A stretch of 20,078 bases of DNA from a virus, in IMG/VR virus record IMGVR_UViG_3300020171_000576, positions 1 to 20,078 of that record; one strand, 5' to 3'. The notes beneath the pieces are model-generated. The model was not told the origin of the DNA, searched no databases, and worked only from the letters and a program-made list of their open reading frames with translations. Position numbers and translations under genes: made by a program. Below, one piece after another: positions 7,947 to 16,706 of this stretch (position 1 is its first letter; each line of letters starts with the position of its first letter).

Positions 7947-7975
7947 ATTTTAGCATATATGCCGGTATCAGTCAA
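7947..7975 (-). promoter_or_regulatory. Sigma70-like promoter with extended -10 for the endonuclease pair
   Basis: On the minus strand TTGACT (7970-7975) is separated by exactly 17 nt from TAAAAT (7947-7952), and TGC directly before the -10 gives an extended -10 element. Transcription would begin near 7940, about 30 nt before the HNH start codon, with AAGGAG in the leader. It lies in the 100-nt gap between the major capsid gene and the HNH gene, the largest gap in this part of the operon. The match is good, but activity is inferred. Confidence 0.65.
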
Positions 7976-8010
7976 GACCATTTTTTGTAATCTCTAACAT
8001 ATTGAAATCA

Positions 8011-8940
8011 TTAAGAAACTTGTTGGCCATATAAACATTGCCAAGAAATTGGCCCGCATCCTAACCGAAAATAGATGCTAACCATAGTCATGAGTGTATT
8101 CTTGTCAATGTCCGTATCGGTCTCCGGCTTGATCCTGTCGATGAAAAGATTTACTCTCTTCAGCATTCTGGAATCGGCCATAAACCAGTTCTTGGTCGAA
8201 GTATCGTCTAACAACCGATACCGAATGACCTTAAATCTTCCTTTCTGAACATTGATCGTCCCTTCAGCCGAATAGAGGCCGGCAGGAGTTCCAACAATCT
8301 CGTCTGCCTTGTCCCCAAGAGTATCAGGGACAATCAACAGGTCAGGATTGATGGAGATTCTTTCTCCAATGTCGTTCTTGAACCTTCTCATTAACAAATA
8401 GGTAGCCGCTACGCTGGTTTTATCAAGAGCGGATGTTCCTGAATTTCCAAAACCAGTTGTAGTTGCCGCACCTGATTTTGTGGTATGAGCCGTTGAACAC
8501 CATGAAACTCCTTCTTCTGATGTTAGGAAGGTAAAAGCAGCGGAAAAGGCGTTATTAAACCCTTTTGCGGCATACTTTTCCCTTACCCTAAAAGCAGAAG
8601 TGAACAGACCTTCCGCATCGGCCATCATTACAGGGAACTTCTTGTCATCGATAAATTTCCGTTCCCACATTAACTTCGCCCCGAACTCTTTGGGTTCAAT
8701 CTTATTGTAGTACCCAGGATAAACTGGTAAAGACTGAAGAACTCCATTGAATTCAGGAATATCAGGGACAGCCCCAACTGCGGCAAATTCCTCTACTGCA
8801 CTATCACTCTTTATAACTCGGTACAGTTGATCGAGAAAGGATTCTGTTTTAGTCAGATCCTCCCATACGTTCTCCTGCACTTCTCTGATTCGTTTATCAA
8901 ACAAGTTTGGAAACGCAGATTCTAAAATCGGGTGTGCCAT
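8011..8940 (-). CDS. Major capsid protein (Mu gpT-like, HK97 fold), 309 aa
   Basis: The ATG at 8940 follows AGGAGGG, one of the strongest ribosome sites in the window, as expected for the most abundant virion protein. The sequence follows the Mu gpT-like capsid pattern: an N-terminal helix, GAVPDIPEFNG, a KFPVMMADAEGLFTSA helix, EKYAAKGFNNAF, a WCSTAHTTKSG loop, then RRFKNDIGERISINPDLLIVP, an NVQKGRFKVIRYRLLDD strand, NWFMADSR and a C-terminal FRLGCGPISWQCLYG. There is no sign of an N-terminal propeptide or an attached protease, so scaffolding would come from the separate acidic protein upstream. It assembles the icosahedral head. Confidence 0.92.
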   Translation of the reverse strand: MAHPILESAFPNLFDKRIREVQENVWEDLTKTESFLDQLYRVIKSDSAVEEFAAVGAVPDIPEFNGVLQSLPVYPGYYNKIEPKEFGAKLMWERKFIDDKKFPVMMADAEGLFTSAFRVREKYAAKGFNNAFSAAFTFLTSEEGVSWCSTAHTTKSGAATTTGFGNSGTSALDKTSVAATYLLMRRFKNDIGERISINPDLLIVPDTLGDKADEIVGTPAGLYSAEGTINVQKGRFKVIRYRLLDDTSTKNWFMADSRMLKRVNLFIDRIKPETDTDIDKNTLMTMVSIYFRLGCGPISWQCLYGQQVS

Positions 8941-8964
8941 TGTTTTTTCCCTCCTTTACTGAGA

Positions 8965-9789
8965 TTATACTCTGAGAACATCAAAGTGAGTCGTTGCGAA
9001 TCTAAATTGCACCGTCTCCTTTAATGCGACCGATAAATCCATTTTGTAAATCATCACACTAAAATTGGTGTTAGCAGCATCCTCTATCGCTGAATCTACA
9101 GCCATCCCAGGGACTCCGTAACCAATATAAACCCCTGAAAATCCCTGTTTAAAAGGAACTCTCACAAACGTATCCCCTACTGCCACGTTATACGGGAATG
9201 CAGTTGTAACTTGAGGAACAGTCGTACTGGTATCCTTCGTTACACGATACAATCCTGCGTTTCTTCCTGAACGGCAATAAATTGTGCATTTATGGGCTAC
9301 AGGAGTAAACTGAGTGGCATTGGTCGTTACACCTACAGAGATCATCCCATCTGCATCCGTACTGGCTGAAACGGTAAGAAGAGTCGGGGCGGTTCCTATT
9401 GCCGCATTCCGAATGTCTCCTTCAATAATCGTCTCAGGGAGTATTTCCGCAAGTTGAATGAGTAGTTGAGGATCACCTTTTACATACATACCTTCCTGAA
9501 ACATCCAATCCCTTGCTAACTGATTGGCAGAACTAACTACGGCAGTGGAATACTGTCCACCTGAGTTTGAAGTCTGAACCCGACTATTAAACCCAACCGC
9601 TATACCTGCCGGAATCTGTTTGTTTGTAGTATCTGCTGCTCCTGCCGGAACAGCTAATGGAACGATTGTGCCAGGAGTAGCCGCTGCATTTGCAGCCAGA
9701 TAACTCTGGAGTTGACCTATATAATAGGTTCCAGTTCCATTACCAGCAACCCAGAAAGTTCTACTTGGCCCTTCGGCAATTCTAAACAT
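8965..9789 (-). CDS. Probable capsid accessory or decoration protein, 274 aa
   Basis: I set the start at ATG 9789 (MFRIAEGPSRTF), because GGAGG lies 8 nt upstream; longer in-frame starts overlap the previous gene and lack a site. The protein is Thr/Ala/Val-rich and beta-strand dominated. The N-terminal half holds GNGTGTYYIGQLQSYL and PAGIAVGFNSRVQTS, the middle a short helix (LLIQLAEILPETIIEGDIR), and residues about 150-225 a small barrel-like segment (CTIYCRSGRNAGLYRV, NVAVGDTFVRVPF). The end reads VQFRFATTHFDVLRV. Its place directly before the major capsid gene suggests a head decoration or accessory role, but I do not recognise the family with certainty. Confidence 0.68.
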   Translation of the reverse strand: MFRIAEGPSRTFWVAGNGTGTYYIGQLQSYLAANAAATPGTIVPLAVPAGAADTTNKQIPAGIAVGFNSRVQTSNSGGQYSTAVVSSANQLARDWMFQEGMYVKGDPQLLIQLAEILPETIIEGDIRNAAIGTAPTLLTVSASTDADGMISVGVTTNATQFTPVAHKCTIYCRSGRNAGLYRVTKDTSTTVPQVTTAFPYNVAVGDTFVRVPFKQGFSGVYIGYGVPGMAVDSAIEDAANTNFSVMIYKMDLSVALKETVQFRFATTHFDVLRV

Positions 9790-9820
9790 ATTCTTTACCT
9801 CCATTTTTAGATTTTTTAAA

Positions 9821-10192
9821 TTATCGCCAATTTTGCGATCCACATAAACTACAGCCCCCGACAATGACAGGATAATTATTATGCCTGTAATCTGTTACAG
9901 GGTTTCCATCAGCGCCGAGTTGTAAAAGGGTGAACATATCATCTACGTGAATATAGGTAGATAATGGATCCCCAGTCATCGCACTACCGTATGAAATATC
10001 GGGGACATCTGACTGAGTAATCCCATCGCCATCACTTAAAGTATTTCTTTCAATATCGTTAATAAAACCACAATGTTTGCACTTAAAGAAACGGTTAGCA
10101 TCCTCAAGATCGCCTGGAACAGGTTTTCCGCTTGGGGTTTTGCGTAACTTTGTGGTTCTGTAACGACCATATCTGTTTGAGTTAACGCTCAT
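9821..10192 (-). CDS. Zinc-ribbon head-region protein, 123 aa
   Basis: The start overlaps the stop of the scaffold-like gene by 4 nt (ATGA), indicating translational coupling. The N-terminus is basic (SNRYGRYRTTKLRKTPSGK). CKHCGF (C38, C41) and CSLCGSQNW (C114, C117) form two knuckles of a probable zinc ribbon, with a long 72-residue acidic loop between them. Such small zinc-ribbon proteins occur between scaffold and capsid genes in phage head operons. The role is unknown; a minor head or assembly protein is a reasonable guess. Confidence 0.78.
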   Translation of the reverse strand: MSVNSNRYGRYRTTKLRKTPSGKPVPGDLEDANRFFKCKHCGFINDIERNTLSDGDGITQSDVPDISYGSAMTGDPLSTYIHVDDMFTLLQLGADGNPVTDYRHNNYPVIVGGCSLCGSQNWR

Positions 10193-10962
10193 TTTTGGCC
10201 CATAGCTTTTCTTTGGCTTTCTTCAGACATTCCCGTTGACCTAACAAAAGACTCAGCAAGTGGGTCAAGTTTAAGTTCTTTTCCCTTTGAAGCTATATCC
10301 CTCGATTCAATACTTAAATCTGTTGAAGCAGTATCCTTCCCACCCTTCACATTTGGTTTCGGGCCTGAAGCACTTATCTTCTTAGCAAGAACAGCAGATT
10401 TAGCCTTGGTGTAATTAAGGTCTGCGTCAAGAGAGGGGTCATTACTCCTTCTCACATTGAAATTTGCCATCATTTCCTTAAATATCTCTTGGTGAAAGGT
10501 TGGATTATCCCTTTCAAAATTCCTTAATGTCCTAATGTAATTCTGTTCGTATTGCCCTTGATCTCTTGTCCTCTCCTGTTCTTCTTTTATCCTATCCGCC
10601 CTGGCTATCCTACGAACATCAGCCGCCGTTGCGATAACTTCATCCGCATCTTCGGAAGGACTCTCGTCTCTCGGTGGACGGTCAAAACGGGAAATAACCT
10701 CATCAAATTTTTGGCTAAGGTTTTCTCTTTCTAATTTATCCCTATCCAATCTTTCCTCAAGCCTCTTAAGGTGTCTTCCAAGCCTTGTTCGTTCTTCCTG
10801 ATCGGAAGGTAATTCTTTCCTTACCTCTGGTTCTACCTTTACTTCCAGTTCTGGTTCTATTACCGTTTCTGGTTGTTCTAAAGCGGATTCCAAGGCTTCA
10901 TCGGTTACTTTGTCTGTAACGGTTTCCTTGGTTTCGGGGCTTTCCTTGATTTCCTCTACCAT
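10189..10962 (-). CDS. Scaffold-like acidic coiled-coil protein, 257 aa
   Basis: The ATG at 10962 follows AGGAGG. Residues 1-50 are very rich in Glu, Pro and Val (ETVIEPELEVKVEPEVR). Residues about 50-95 form a charged coiled coil (RLGRHLKRLEERLDRDKLERENL), and a further helix-rich block runs to about 180 (DVRRIARADRIKEEQERTR and NFERDNPTFHQEIFKEMMANF). The tail is basic then polar (SASGPKPNVKGGKDTAST). No serine protease motif is seen. The composition and position between portal and capsid match phage scaffolding proteins, which guide procapsid assembly and then leave. The assignment is by architecture and position. Confidence 0.72.
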   Translation of the reverse strand: MVEEIKESPETKETVTDKVTDEALESALEQPETVIEPELEVKVEPEVRKELPSDQEERTRLGRHLKRLEERLDRDKLERENLSQKFDEVISRFDRPPRDESPSEDADEVIATAADVRRIARADRIKEEQERTRDQGQYEQNYIRTLRNFERDNPTFHQEIFKEMMANFNVRRSNDPSLDADLNYTKAKSAVLAKKISASGPKPNVKGGKDTASTDLSIESRDIASKGKELKLDPLAESFVRSTGMSEESQRKAMGQK

Positions 10963-10972
10963 AAAACCTCCT

Positions 10973-11293
10973 TTATTTTATGACTTTTTTGATCTCGTTT
11001 ACCTTCTTAAAATATGCATCTAACTTACCCATTATGTTGGGTAATCTAACTTTTTTTAAATATCTAAATTCTGCCTTTTCCTCTGGAGTGGCATCCTCAT
11101 TATAAATCTTTTCAAGAAGTTCTCCCATTCTATTAATGTCGGCTATTAAGACTTCCCTCCCTACCATTGTGTTAATATAGGTTTCAAAGGTGGGATGTAA
11201 TCTACCCAAGATAGATAGAATCTCCCCTCCACGTTTACCCATCATGTTGAGATATTTTTCAATCTCGGTAGTAGTTAATGTCTCAAATTCCAT
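10973..11293 (-). CDS. Small helical protein, 106 aa
   Basis: The ATG at 11293 directly abuts the stop codon of the portal gene, and the GGAG of its ribosome site lies within the last portal codons. The sequence is almost entirely helical and charged (EIEKYLNMMGKRGGEILSIL, GREVLIADINRMGELLEKIY, then EEKAEFRYLKKVRL and a Lys-rich end). There are no cysteines, signal peptide or membrane segments. It sits between portal and scaffold genes and may help head assembly, but no function can be assigned from the sequence. Confidence 0.75.
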   Translation of the reverse strand: MEFETLTTTEIEKYLNMMGKRGGEILSILGRLHPTFETYINTMVGREVLIADINRMGELLEKIYNEDATPEEKAEFRYLKKVRLPNIMGKLDAYFKKVNEIKKVIK

Positions 11294-13255
11294 TTATCTC
11301 CATCCTGCCCTTGTCATCTGCTCCTGTGAAGATTGAGGAGTTCCAGTTTGGTTCGTTGTCGGCACGGCGGAAAGTTTCCCCATTTGTTCTCCTCCACCAG
11401 TACCACCTTCGGGTTGCGGAGAAAACCTTTCATCCAAAAGGTATTTCTTGTATTCAGGGAACTCTTTGTCAAACGCCTCAAATGACAGGCTTAATAAATA
11501 ATTCAAAAGTTTTGTAGTATTAGGATTAGGAAATTGAACTAATCTTCCTATAAACTGGTCGATAATTTGAAGTTTCCTGTGCTTATTATATTGAGTTTCT
11601 ATATTGCTTGAAACTGGACTATAAGCATAGTCCGCATCTGCATCATAGTATTGGGCAACATCTCCCATCATCTTCACTGCTGTCTCTTCCTCCGCAAACT
11701 GATAAGTCATTTGTAGAATAATCCAGTAGTGATCTAACTGAAAAGTATATTCGTGTGTAAGGGATTTATAATTTTCTCTTGCATTTCCTCTCGTTTCGGC
11801 CCCCGCCACTGCCGTAGCTGTTGTCGAAGCCATTTCTGGCAACTGCCCCATTGTTGTCGGATAGATTGCAGAAACCTGTTGCATCTTACTGGCAAGCATT
11901 CCCTGCATTTTAAGGGAACCCTCTATGTTATCACTCAACTTAAACTCAACCAAATCTTCGGTATTCTCAAGTTGCATTACATGCTGTGGTTCAAAATAAA
12001 TTGTGCTGTTATCTTCTATGGCTAATCTTTTACCTTTCATTGTCGGAAGAGTAGCCAACTTAACCCTATCCTGTCCCATGTTAAAGTTATCATTCACCGC
12101 AATCTGAAGTTCCCTTAAATTCTTTCCATCTGATAATCCGCTATCCTTTGTCGGGTGAATATAACATAACCCTCTGGCAATCGGTTTATACGATTCCCCT
12201 TTGGTATCCCTGAAGGGATTGGGTTGAAATCTTATCAATATCTTTGAACTCCCCGAAACAACAAATTCCATTATTGTATCAATCAATTCAGCCTTCTCTG
12301 GAATCTCTCCATCCTTGTCATACCCTGGGGTTATCTCCAGCGGATAATCGTCTTCCGTTCTGCTTTTAACATTTGCCCAAGACTTTCCAAATCTCATAAG
12401 TCGATCAAAATATTTTATTACAACTTTATCAGAAGTGGGTTTCCCCTCATCCTTATTGTAGGTTTCTTTTGATTCCTCCGTTTCCGGTGGATACTGAAGT
12501 TCCTTTACCAAATCAAGATTAAAATATCCCTTCGTTTTTTCCTGTGTTTTTAGACTTTCATAATTCGTCTCTGACCTTATGTATATCCAATCCTTATCCT
12601 GGACGGAATAGCAATATTTATTATCCGTAACGACATTTGCTGGATGAAGAATGTCGTAATTGAAATGGTCAAAAACAATTTCCTTTCCCATGACAGGTTC
12701 TTGGATGACATTTGTAGCAGGAATCTGGTCTTCACTCGTTATCTCGTTCCCCTCAATATCAACACCAAGTTCCTCTACCTTATCCCTATACCCAATAATT
12801 TTAGGGTTTACTTTCTTTTCCCACCAACAGAGTGCATAGACCTCTGAATACAAGGTATTTATCAACCTTCCACGAATATATTTAATGTAATGGTGCAATT
12901 TTCTTCTGTTCAATGTCTGGTTAAGAGTTCTTTTTGCGGCAATACATTTTTTACTGTCATCTGGTTCATTCCCTTCAAGTTTTACTTCTACAAAATCTCT
13001 TGTTTTAAAATTCTGTCCAGCCCAACTGGCCATTTCTGTATTCATAATTGACGACATTTCTGGAATATTAATATCACTCATCCACTCATAATCTTTTTCG
13101 TCCCGTCTACCTTCGAGCATGGCGATTAAGGCTTCAAAATCCAACAGGTCGGCTTCTTTCGCTCTTTTGCCTACGGAATATTCCCCATCAACCAAATCTT
13201 TACACAAGAGGTTTTCTACGTCTTCATCAAATTTGTGTTTAGATTCCTTTGTCAT
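11294..13255 (-). CDS. Portal protein, 653 aa
   Basis: I set the start at ATG 13255 (MTKESKHKF) because TAGGAG lies 5 nt upstream. An ATG five codons earlier overlaps the terminase end and has no site. The N-terminal helices (NIPEMSSIMNTEMASWAGQ) are followed by a FKTRDFVEVKL strand, then LINTLYSEVYALCWWEKKV and HFNYDILHPANVV, the typical stem and wing segments of P22-type portals. Later come RFQPNPFRDTKGES, GKNLRELQIAVNDNFNMG and the ATLPTMKG segment. The C-terminus is Gly/Gln/Thr-rich. Twelve copies would form the ring through which the terminase pumps DNA. Position next to the terminase and the length agree with large podovirus-type portals. Confidence 0.88.
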   Translation of the reverse strand: MTKESKHKFDEDVENLLCKDLVDGEYSVGKRAKEADLLDFEALIAMLEGRRDEKDYEWMSDINIPEMSSIMNTEMASWAGQNFKTRDFVEVKLEGNEPDDSKKCIAAKRTLNQTLNRRKLHHYIKYIRGRLINTLYSEVYALCWWEKKVNPKIIGYRDKVEELGVDIEGNEITSEDQIPATNVIQEPVMGKEIVFDHFNYDILHPANVVTDNKYCYSVQDKDWIYIRSETNYESLKTQEKTKGYFNLDLVKELQYPPETEESKETYNKDEGKPTSDKVVIKYFDRLMRFGKSWANVKSRTEDDYPLEITPGYDKDGEIPEKAELIDTIMEFVVSGSSKILIRFQPNPFRDTKGESYKPIARGLCYIHPTKDSGLSDGKNLRELQIAVNDNFNMGQDRVKLATLPTMKGKRLAIEDNSTIYFEPQHVMQLENTEDLVEFKLSDNIEGSLKMQGMLASKMQQVSAIYPTTMGQLPEMASTTATAVAGAETRGNARENYKSLTHEYTFQLDHYWIILQMTYQFAEEETAVKMMGDVAQYYDADADYAYSPVSSNIETQYNKHRKLQIIDQFIGRLVQFPNPNTTKLLNYLLSLSFEAFDKEFPEYKKYLLDERFSPQPEGGTGGGEQMGKLSAVPTTNQTGTPQSSQEQMTRAGWR

Positions 13256-13263
13256 ATATACTC

Positions 13264-14871
13264 CTACCATCTCGGCTGCATGTAATTCTCGATCCCTGAA
13301 CGTCTCTGATTAGGCAATACATTCCTGAATCTACCCACCCTAAAAGCATCATTTTTGAAAATACATTCTATCGTAACAGGAAAGTGTGAATATTTATCTT
13401 GAGCCTTGTTTTTCTCTTCCTTTGTGATTAAGGATTCCCTGCTCGCCCATTGCTCCTGTCTCCAGTTCCTGAAACCATAATTCGTATGAACACAATTATC
13501 AAGAACCCAAAGGGTCGGCAGATAAGATTCCACCCCATCCTTAACAACTCTGTTATTGAAAGGTTTCCCTATCTTTCTTGAATTTTGTAATCTTTCCTTA
13601 ACAATGTCTCTTCCCCTTAGATTCTTGGTATCCCACGTCTGCCAGTATCCCCCACTACCTAACCCCTCTTTTTTAAAGTCGTGGAAGGCACGGTTTATAT
13701 CATCAAGGCACGTTTGACCAGTATTAACCTGTGTCTTTGCAGCCCAGGGGTCGACAAGATTTAACGGATAATGGTAGTCCTGACTCCTGACTGCGATCTC
13801 TCTTGCTATCTCCCTCGTTACCATTCTGCCAGGAGAGGGGTTATACTCTTCCCAGATAAAAGCCTCATTATCGGGAGAAAGGGCAACCCAACTACACGCC
13901 CAATTTGTAAATTCGTGAAAATCAATCCCCCTTGCATTCAGATAGGTATGAGGCATCCCTTCTGGAAAATATTTATTCCTGCTTATAAAATGAATCCCAG
14001 GGTCATATTCTTTATAGATGACACCTGATATTTGATGAAAAATACCGTATCTTCTGATCTCTTTCGTTACATCATCCAACCCTGAATATTTTTCCTCTAT
14101 GACGTTAATATCGAGGGTCGGGTTATCGTCTGAAGCAGCCCTAATTACTGCTATATTGGTATTTCTATCCATGACTTCTTTAACTTTATGAGTGATGCCG
14201 TCTCTCTTTTTAAGATATTTAATAATTGTAGGGGAATTGTAAATCTCACTTGCTCTCTCAAATATAAATTCATAGGTCCACGTCAACGATTCCGTTGGGG
14301 TCATCCCCAAAATTATATCGCCGTTTGATGCAAGAAGTCGAGGGACTTGTTCCTCATAAAAACTCAATGGTGATTCTTCATCTAAATAAATACTCCATCT
14401 CTGATGTCCTGCCTGACTCTGGACTTCTTGATTATAAGAAACAAATTCAACAACAATATCGCTTCCAAATTGTCTGTCTCTTATCGTAATCGCCGGTCTA
14501 CGTGCCGTAATGTCTTTCTTAATCAGATAAGAAGGAAAGAATTTTTTAAACTGTGGATATTGTGTATTTCTAATTTCACCACCGGCCTCTGATTCAGTCG
14601 GTAATGTTTGGGAGGCAAATCTAAGTACCCTAATCGGAGTGTTAGGTCTCATATTTTTTTCTTCTATGGGATGAAGACCCAAGATTCTATCAATATAATC
14701 TCTCTCAATATTGGCGTTTTTCCCTTGTTGATTTCCAGTAAAAACACCTATTACTTTCTTATCGCACTGAGATAATGCCCACTTAACAAAATTGGGTTTA
14801 AGGGAGAAATAACCTGCCCATTCATTATAGGTCTGAATATCCTCTTCTGGAATTTCATTAAATACTTCCAT
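13264..14871 (-). CDS. terL: Terminase large subunit, 535 aa
   Basis: This is the packaging ATPase-nuclease. With ATG 14871 as start, the Walker A region is TGNQQGKN at about 45-52, where the usual Ser/Thr after Lys is Asn. Walker B is IYLDEE (about 161-166), and the coupling motif is GMTPTESLTWTYEF near 189-202. The nuclease domain shows GIDFHEFTNW (D317) and LVDPWAAKT (D374), fitting an RNase H-like fold. The start is uncertain: the ATG has AGGAG only 1 nt away, and an in-frame GTG at 14883 (overlapping the previous stop by 7 nt) could be used instead. It lies directly before the portal gene, as usual. No small terminase is visible here. Confidence 0.92.
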   Translation of the reverse strand: MEVFNEIPEEDIQTYNEWAGYFSLKPNFVKWALSQCDKKVIGVFTGNQQGKNANIERDYIDRILGLHPIEEKNMRPNTPIRVLRFASQTLPTESEAGGEIRNTQYPQFKKFFPSYLIKKDITARRPAITIRDRQFGSDIVVEFVSYNQEVQSQAGHQRWSIYLDEESPLSFYEEQVPRLLASNGDIILGMTPTESLTWTYEFIFERASEIYNSPTIIKYLKKRDGITHKVKEVMDRNTNIAVIRAASDDNPTLDINVIEEKYSGLDDVTKEIRRYGIFHQISGVIYKEYDPGIHFISRNKYFPEGMPHTYLNARGIDFHEFTNWACSWVALSPDNEAFIWEEYNPSPGRMVTREIAREIAVRSQDYHYPLNLVDPWAAKTQVNTGQTCLDDINRAFHDFKKEGLGSGGYWQTWDTKNLRGRDIVKERLQNSRKIGKPFNNRVVKDGVESYLPTLWVLDNCVHTNYGFRNWRQEQWASRESLITKEEKNKAQDKYSHFPVTIECIFKNDAFRVGRFRNVLPNQRRSGIENYMQPRW

Positions 14872-14876
14872 TCTCC

Positions 14877-16706
14877 TCACCACGTTATCGAATGACTCCC
14901 TCCACCAATTGTGATGGATTGAGAGCCTGCTCCGATGGCTAAAGTATTAAACCCTTTAAGTGAAAAAGATATAGGATAAGATTCTGTATTTGGACTTGCC
15001 CCTACTGTGCATCTGACATATCTATTATAACTGTTTAAACAACTCAAAGAAGATAGGGTTGTCGAGTGATAAGTCCCCCCTGTGGTGGAAAAGGTGTTGG
15101 GCATATCAGCATACGCTTGATCTGTTATGCTCCATTTGCAGGTTGCAGCTTGATCAGTATTGATCGACATAAGGACATCTCTTGGATTGGAAGTGCAAAC
15201 TAAAGGGTTGGATGGGTGTCCAGCAAATATAACAGAAGGAGGAGTTATCCCCTCACCTCTCAACGGATGGGGATAGTTGTAAGGGGTGTAATAAGGAGTC
15301 CAAGTATTTGTTGCCGTGCATTTATAAAGAGTGCCTTGAAGGTAAGTATTTATCCCATCCGTTCTTTGAGTGGAATCCCCGACAAGACCTGTTAAATCAG
15401 AACAGGATTGATTTGTTGCCCAATATCCTACTCCAGTTGTGCAGGTGGCAGGACGGGAGGCAAGAGTACCACAACCTATACCTACCGTCCCATTAAAGGC
15501 TGCGGAATCTTGATACCATTCATCATTCTCATTGATCGAGTAACCATGTGTTATGTCTGAGCAAATTGGCGCAGAATCACCTATACTATCAGAACAAACA
15601 TTTTGAGATAAGTAGCTTGTCACTAAGTTACTATTATAGTTTTTACGGTTATTCCAATAATAAGAATCTGATACATGCTGTGGCTGTGTATTAGTTGTCG
15701 GATTGTATCCATCCCATACTTCTTCCCTAACTTTTACAGCATTTATGGTCCCAGTTGCCCCAATAACTGTATTGTGATGAAGAACAACCTTTCCTCCACG
15801 TTGGTCAAGGATTTGCCCTTTAATCATGTTTATTTTATTCCCATATATTTCACCACCAAACATGGAATACATATAGGTTGCACCTTGATTACCATGCATA
15901 TCCATAAACGGGTATGACCCACCGGATGTAGTTATTGTATTATAACGTAATGCGACACGATTGGCATATTGGCTGTAAAATAGTTCGCCAGTCAAGTTTT
16001 GAAAAATATTATCTTCAACATATATATTATTATCTGCTTTCCCGTAAACTATACCTTCCCAATTATCCCACCATGTTTCACCATTGCTATAAGAATTGAA
16101 AAAACCAAGGGGCCAACTGACGAAACCGTCAAAAATATTATTATCAATCACACCCCTCATGCCACTGATTCTAACTCCTATTGCTCCAGTTCCACCATTT
16201 AAAAATTTATTATGGTCAATTCTTATTTTTGTTTGGATTGTCAAATCAGAACTATGATGAGTTACACGAATTGCACCTTTTGTCGTACTATTAATGTTAA
16301 ATGTAATACCAGTAATACGAAAAGGATTATTAAGTGTGAAGTCAGAGGGAATATACTGAAAAGCCCATGCGTTCGCACCTTGTGTAACTATGGTATTAGT
16401 GATACCAGCACCCTGAATTGTTATACCCTTCGTGATATGGATATTTGCGTTAAGGTTTTGCTGAGTTGTATATGTTGTCCACGTTGCACTTCCAGCAGGG
16501 ATGTTGATGGTATCTCCAGCACTCGCCACTGTATTAATGCAATAATTTACATCTACCTGGGCAACACTGGGATTCCCACCCGCTCCATCCAACACATTCC
16601 ATGGAGAGGAGCCAGATGAACCACCATTCCAGCAGGTTCCAGCAAGAAGGGAAACAGGAGATACTAATAGAAAAATAAGTACTGTTAAAGGAGTTAAAAT
16701 ACCCAT
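14877..16706 (-). CDS. Secreted-type right-handed beta-helix protein, 609 aa
   Basis: The ATG at 16706 follows GGAGGAGGAG and overlaps the previous gene by 13 nt. The N-terminus is a Sec signal peptide (hydrophobic LTVLIFLLVSPVSLLA, cleavage likely after Ala22). Next come SAGDTINIPAGSATW and GITIQGAGITNT, which open a parallel beta-helix with rungs such as FRITGITFN, IRIDHNKF, GVIDNNIFDGF, IYVEDNIFQN, VALRYNTI and VVLHHNTVIG (about 60-330). A Cys-rich segment then ends near YTPYNYPHPLRG, and a C-terminal Ig or fibronectin-like domain (TDQAATCKWS, YVRCTV, YPISFSLKG) follows. These modules are typical of bacterial secreted proteins. It could be a polysaccharide-binding or depolymerising fibre; no catalytic residues are certain. 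Confidence 0.78.
   Translation of the reverse strand: MGILTPLTVLIFLLVSPVSLLAGTCWNGGSSGSSPWNVLDGAGGNPSVAQVDVNYCINTVASAGDTINIPAGSATWTTYTTQQNLNANIHITKGITIQGAGITNTIVTQGANAWAFQYIPSDFTLNNPFRITGITFNINSTTKGAIRVTHHSSDLTIQTKIRIDHNKFLNGGTGAIGVRISGMRGVIDNNIFDGFVSWPLGFFNSYSNGETWWDNWEGIVYGKADNNIYVEDNIFQNLTGELFYSQYANRVALRYNTITTSGGSYPFMDMHGNQGATYMYSMFGGEIYGNKINMIKGQILDQRGGKVVLHHNTVIGATGTINAVKVREEVWDGYNPTTNTQPQHVSDSYYWNNRKNYNSNLVTSYLSQNVCSDSIGDSAPICSDITHGYSINENDEWYQDSAAFNGTVGIGCGTLASRPATCTTGVGYWATNQSCSDLTGLVGDSTQRTDGINTYLQGTLYKCTATNTWTPYYTPYNYPHPLRGEGITPPSVIFAGHPSNPLVCTSNPRDVLMSINTDQAATCKWSITDQAYADMPNTFSTTGGTYHSTTLSSLSCLNSYNRYVRCTVGASPNTESYPISFSLKGFNTLAIGAGSQSITIGGGSHSITW

Noticed and set aside
7911-8010. Split capsid gene or intron within the capsid coding sequence
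   Set aside because: The capsid protein reads full length with its expected C-terminus, so the endonuclease cassette lies between genes, not inside one.
10189-10962. Head maturation protease fused to the scaffold
   Set aside because: No Ser-His-Asp type or ClpP/S14-like motif is visible; the protein is charged helix throughout.
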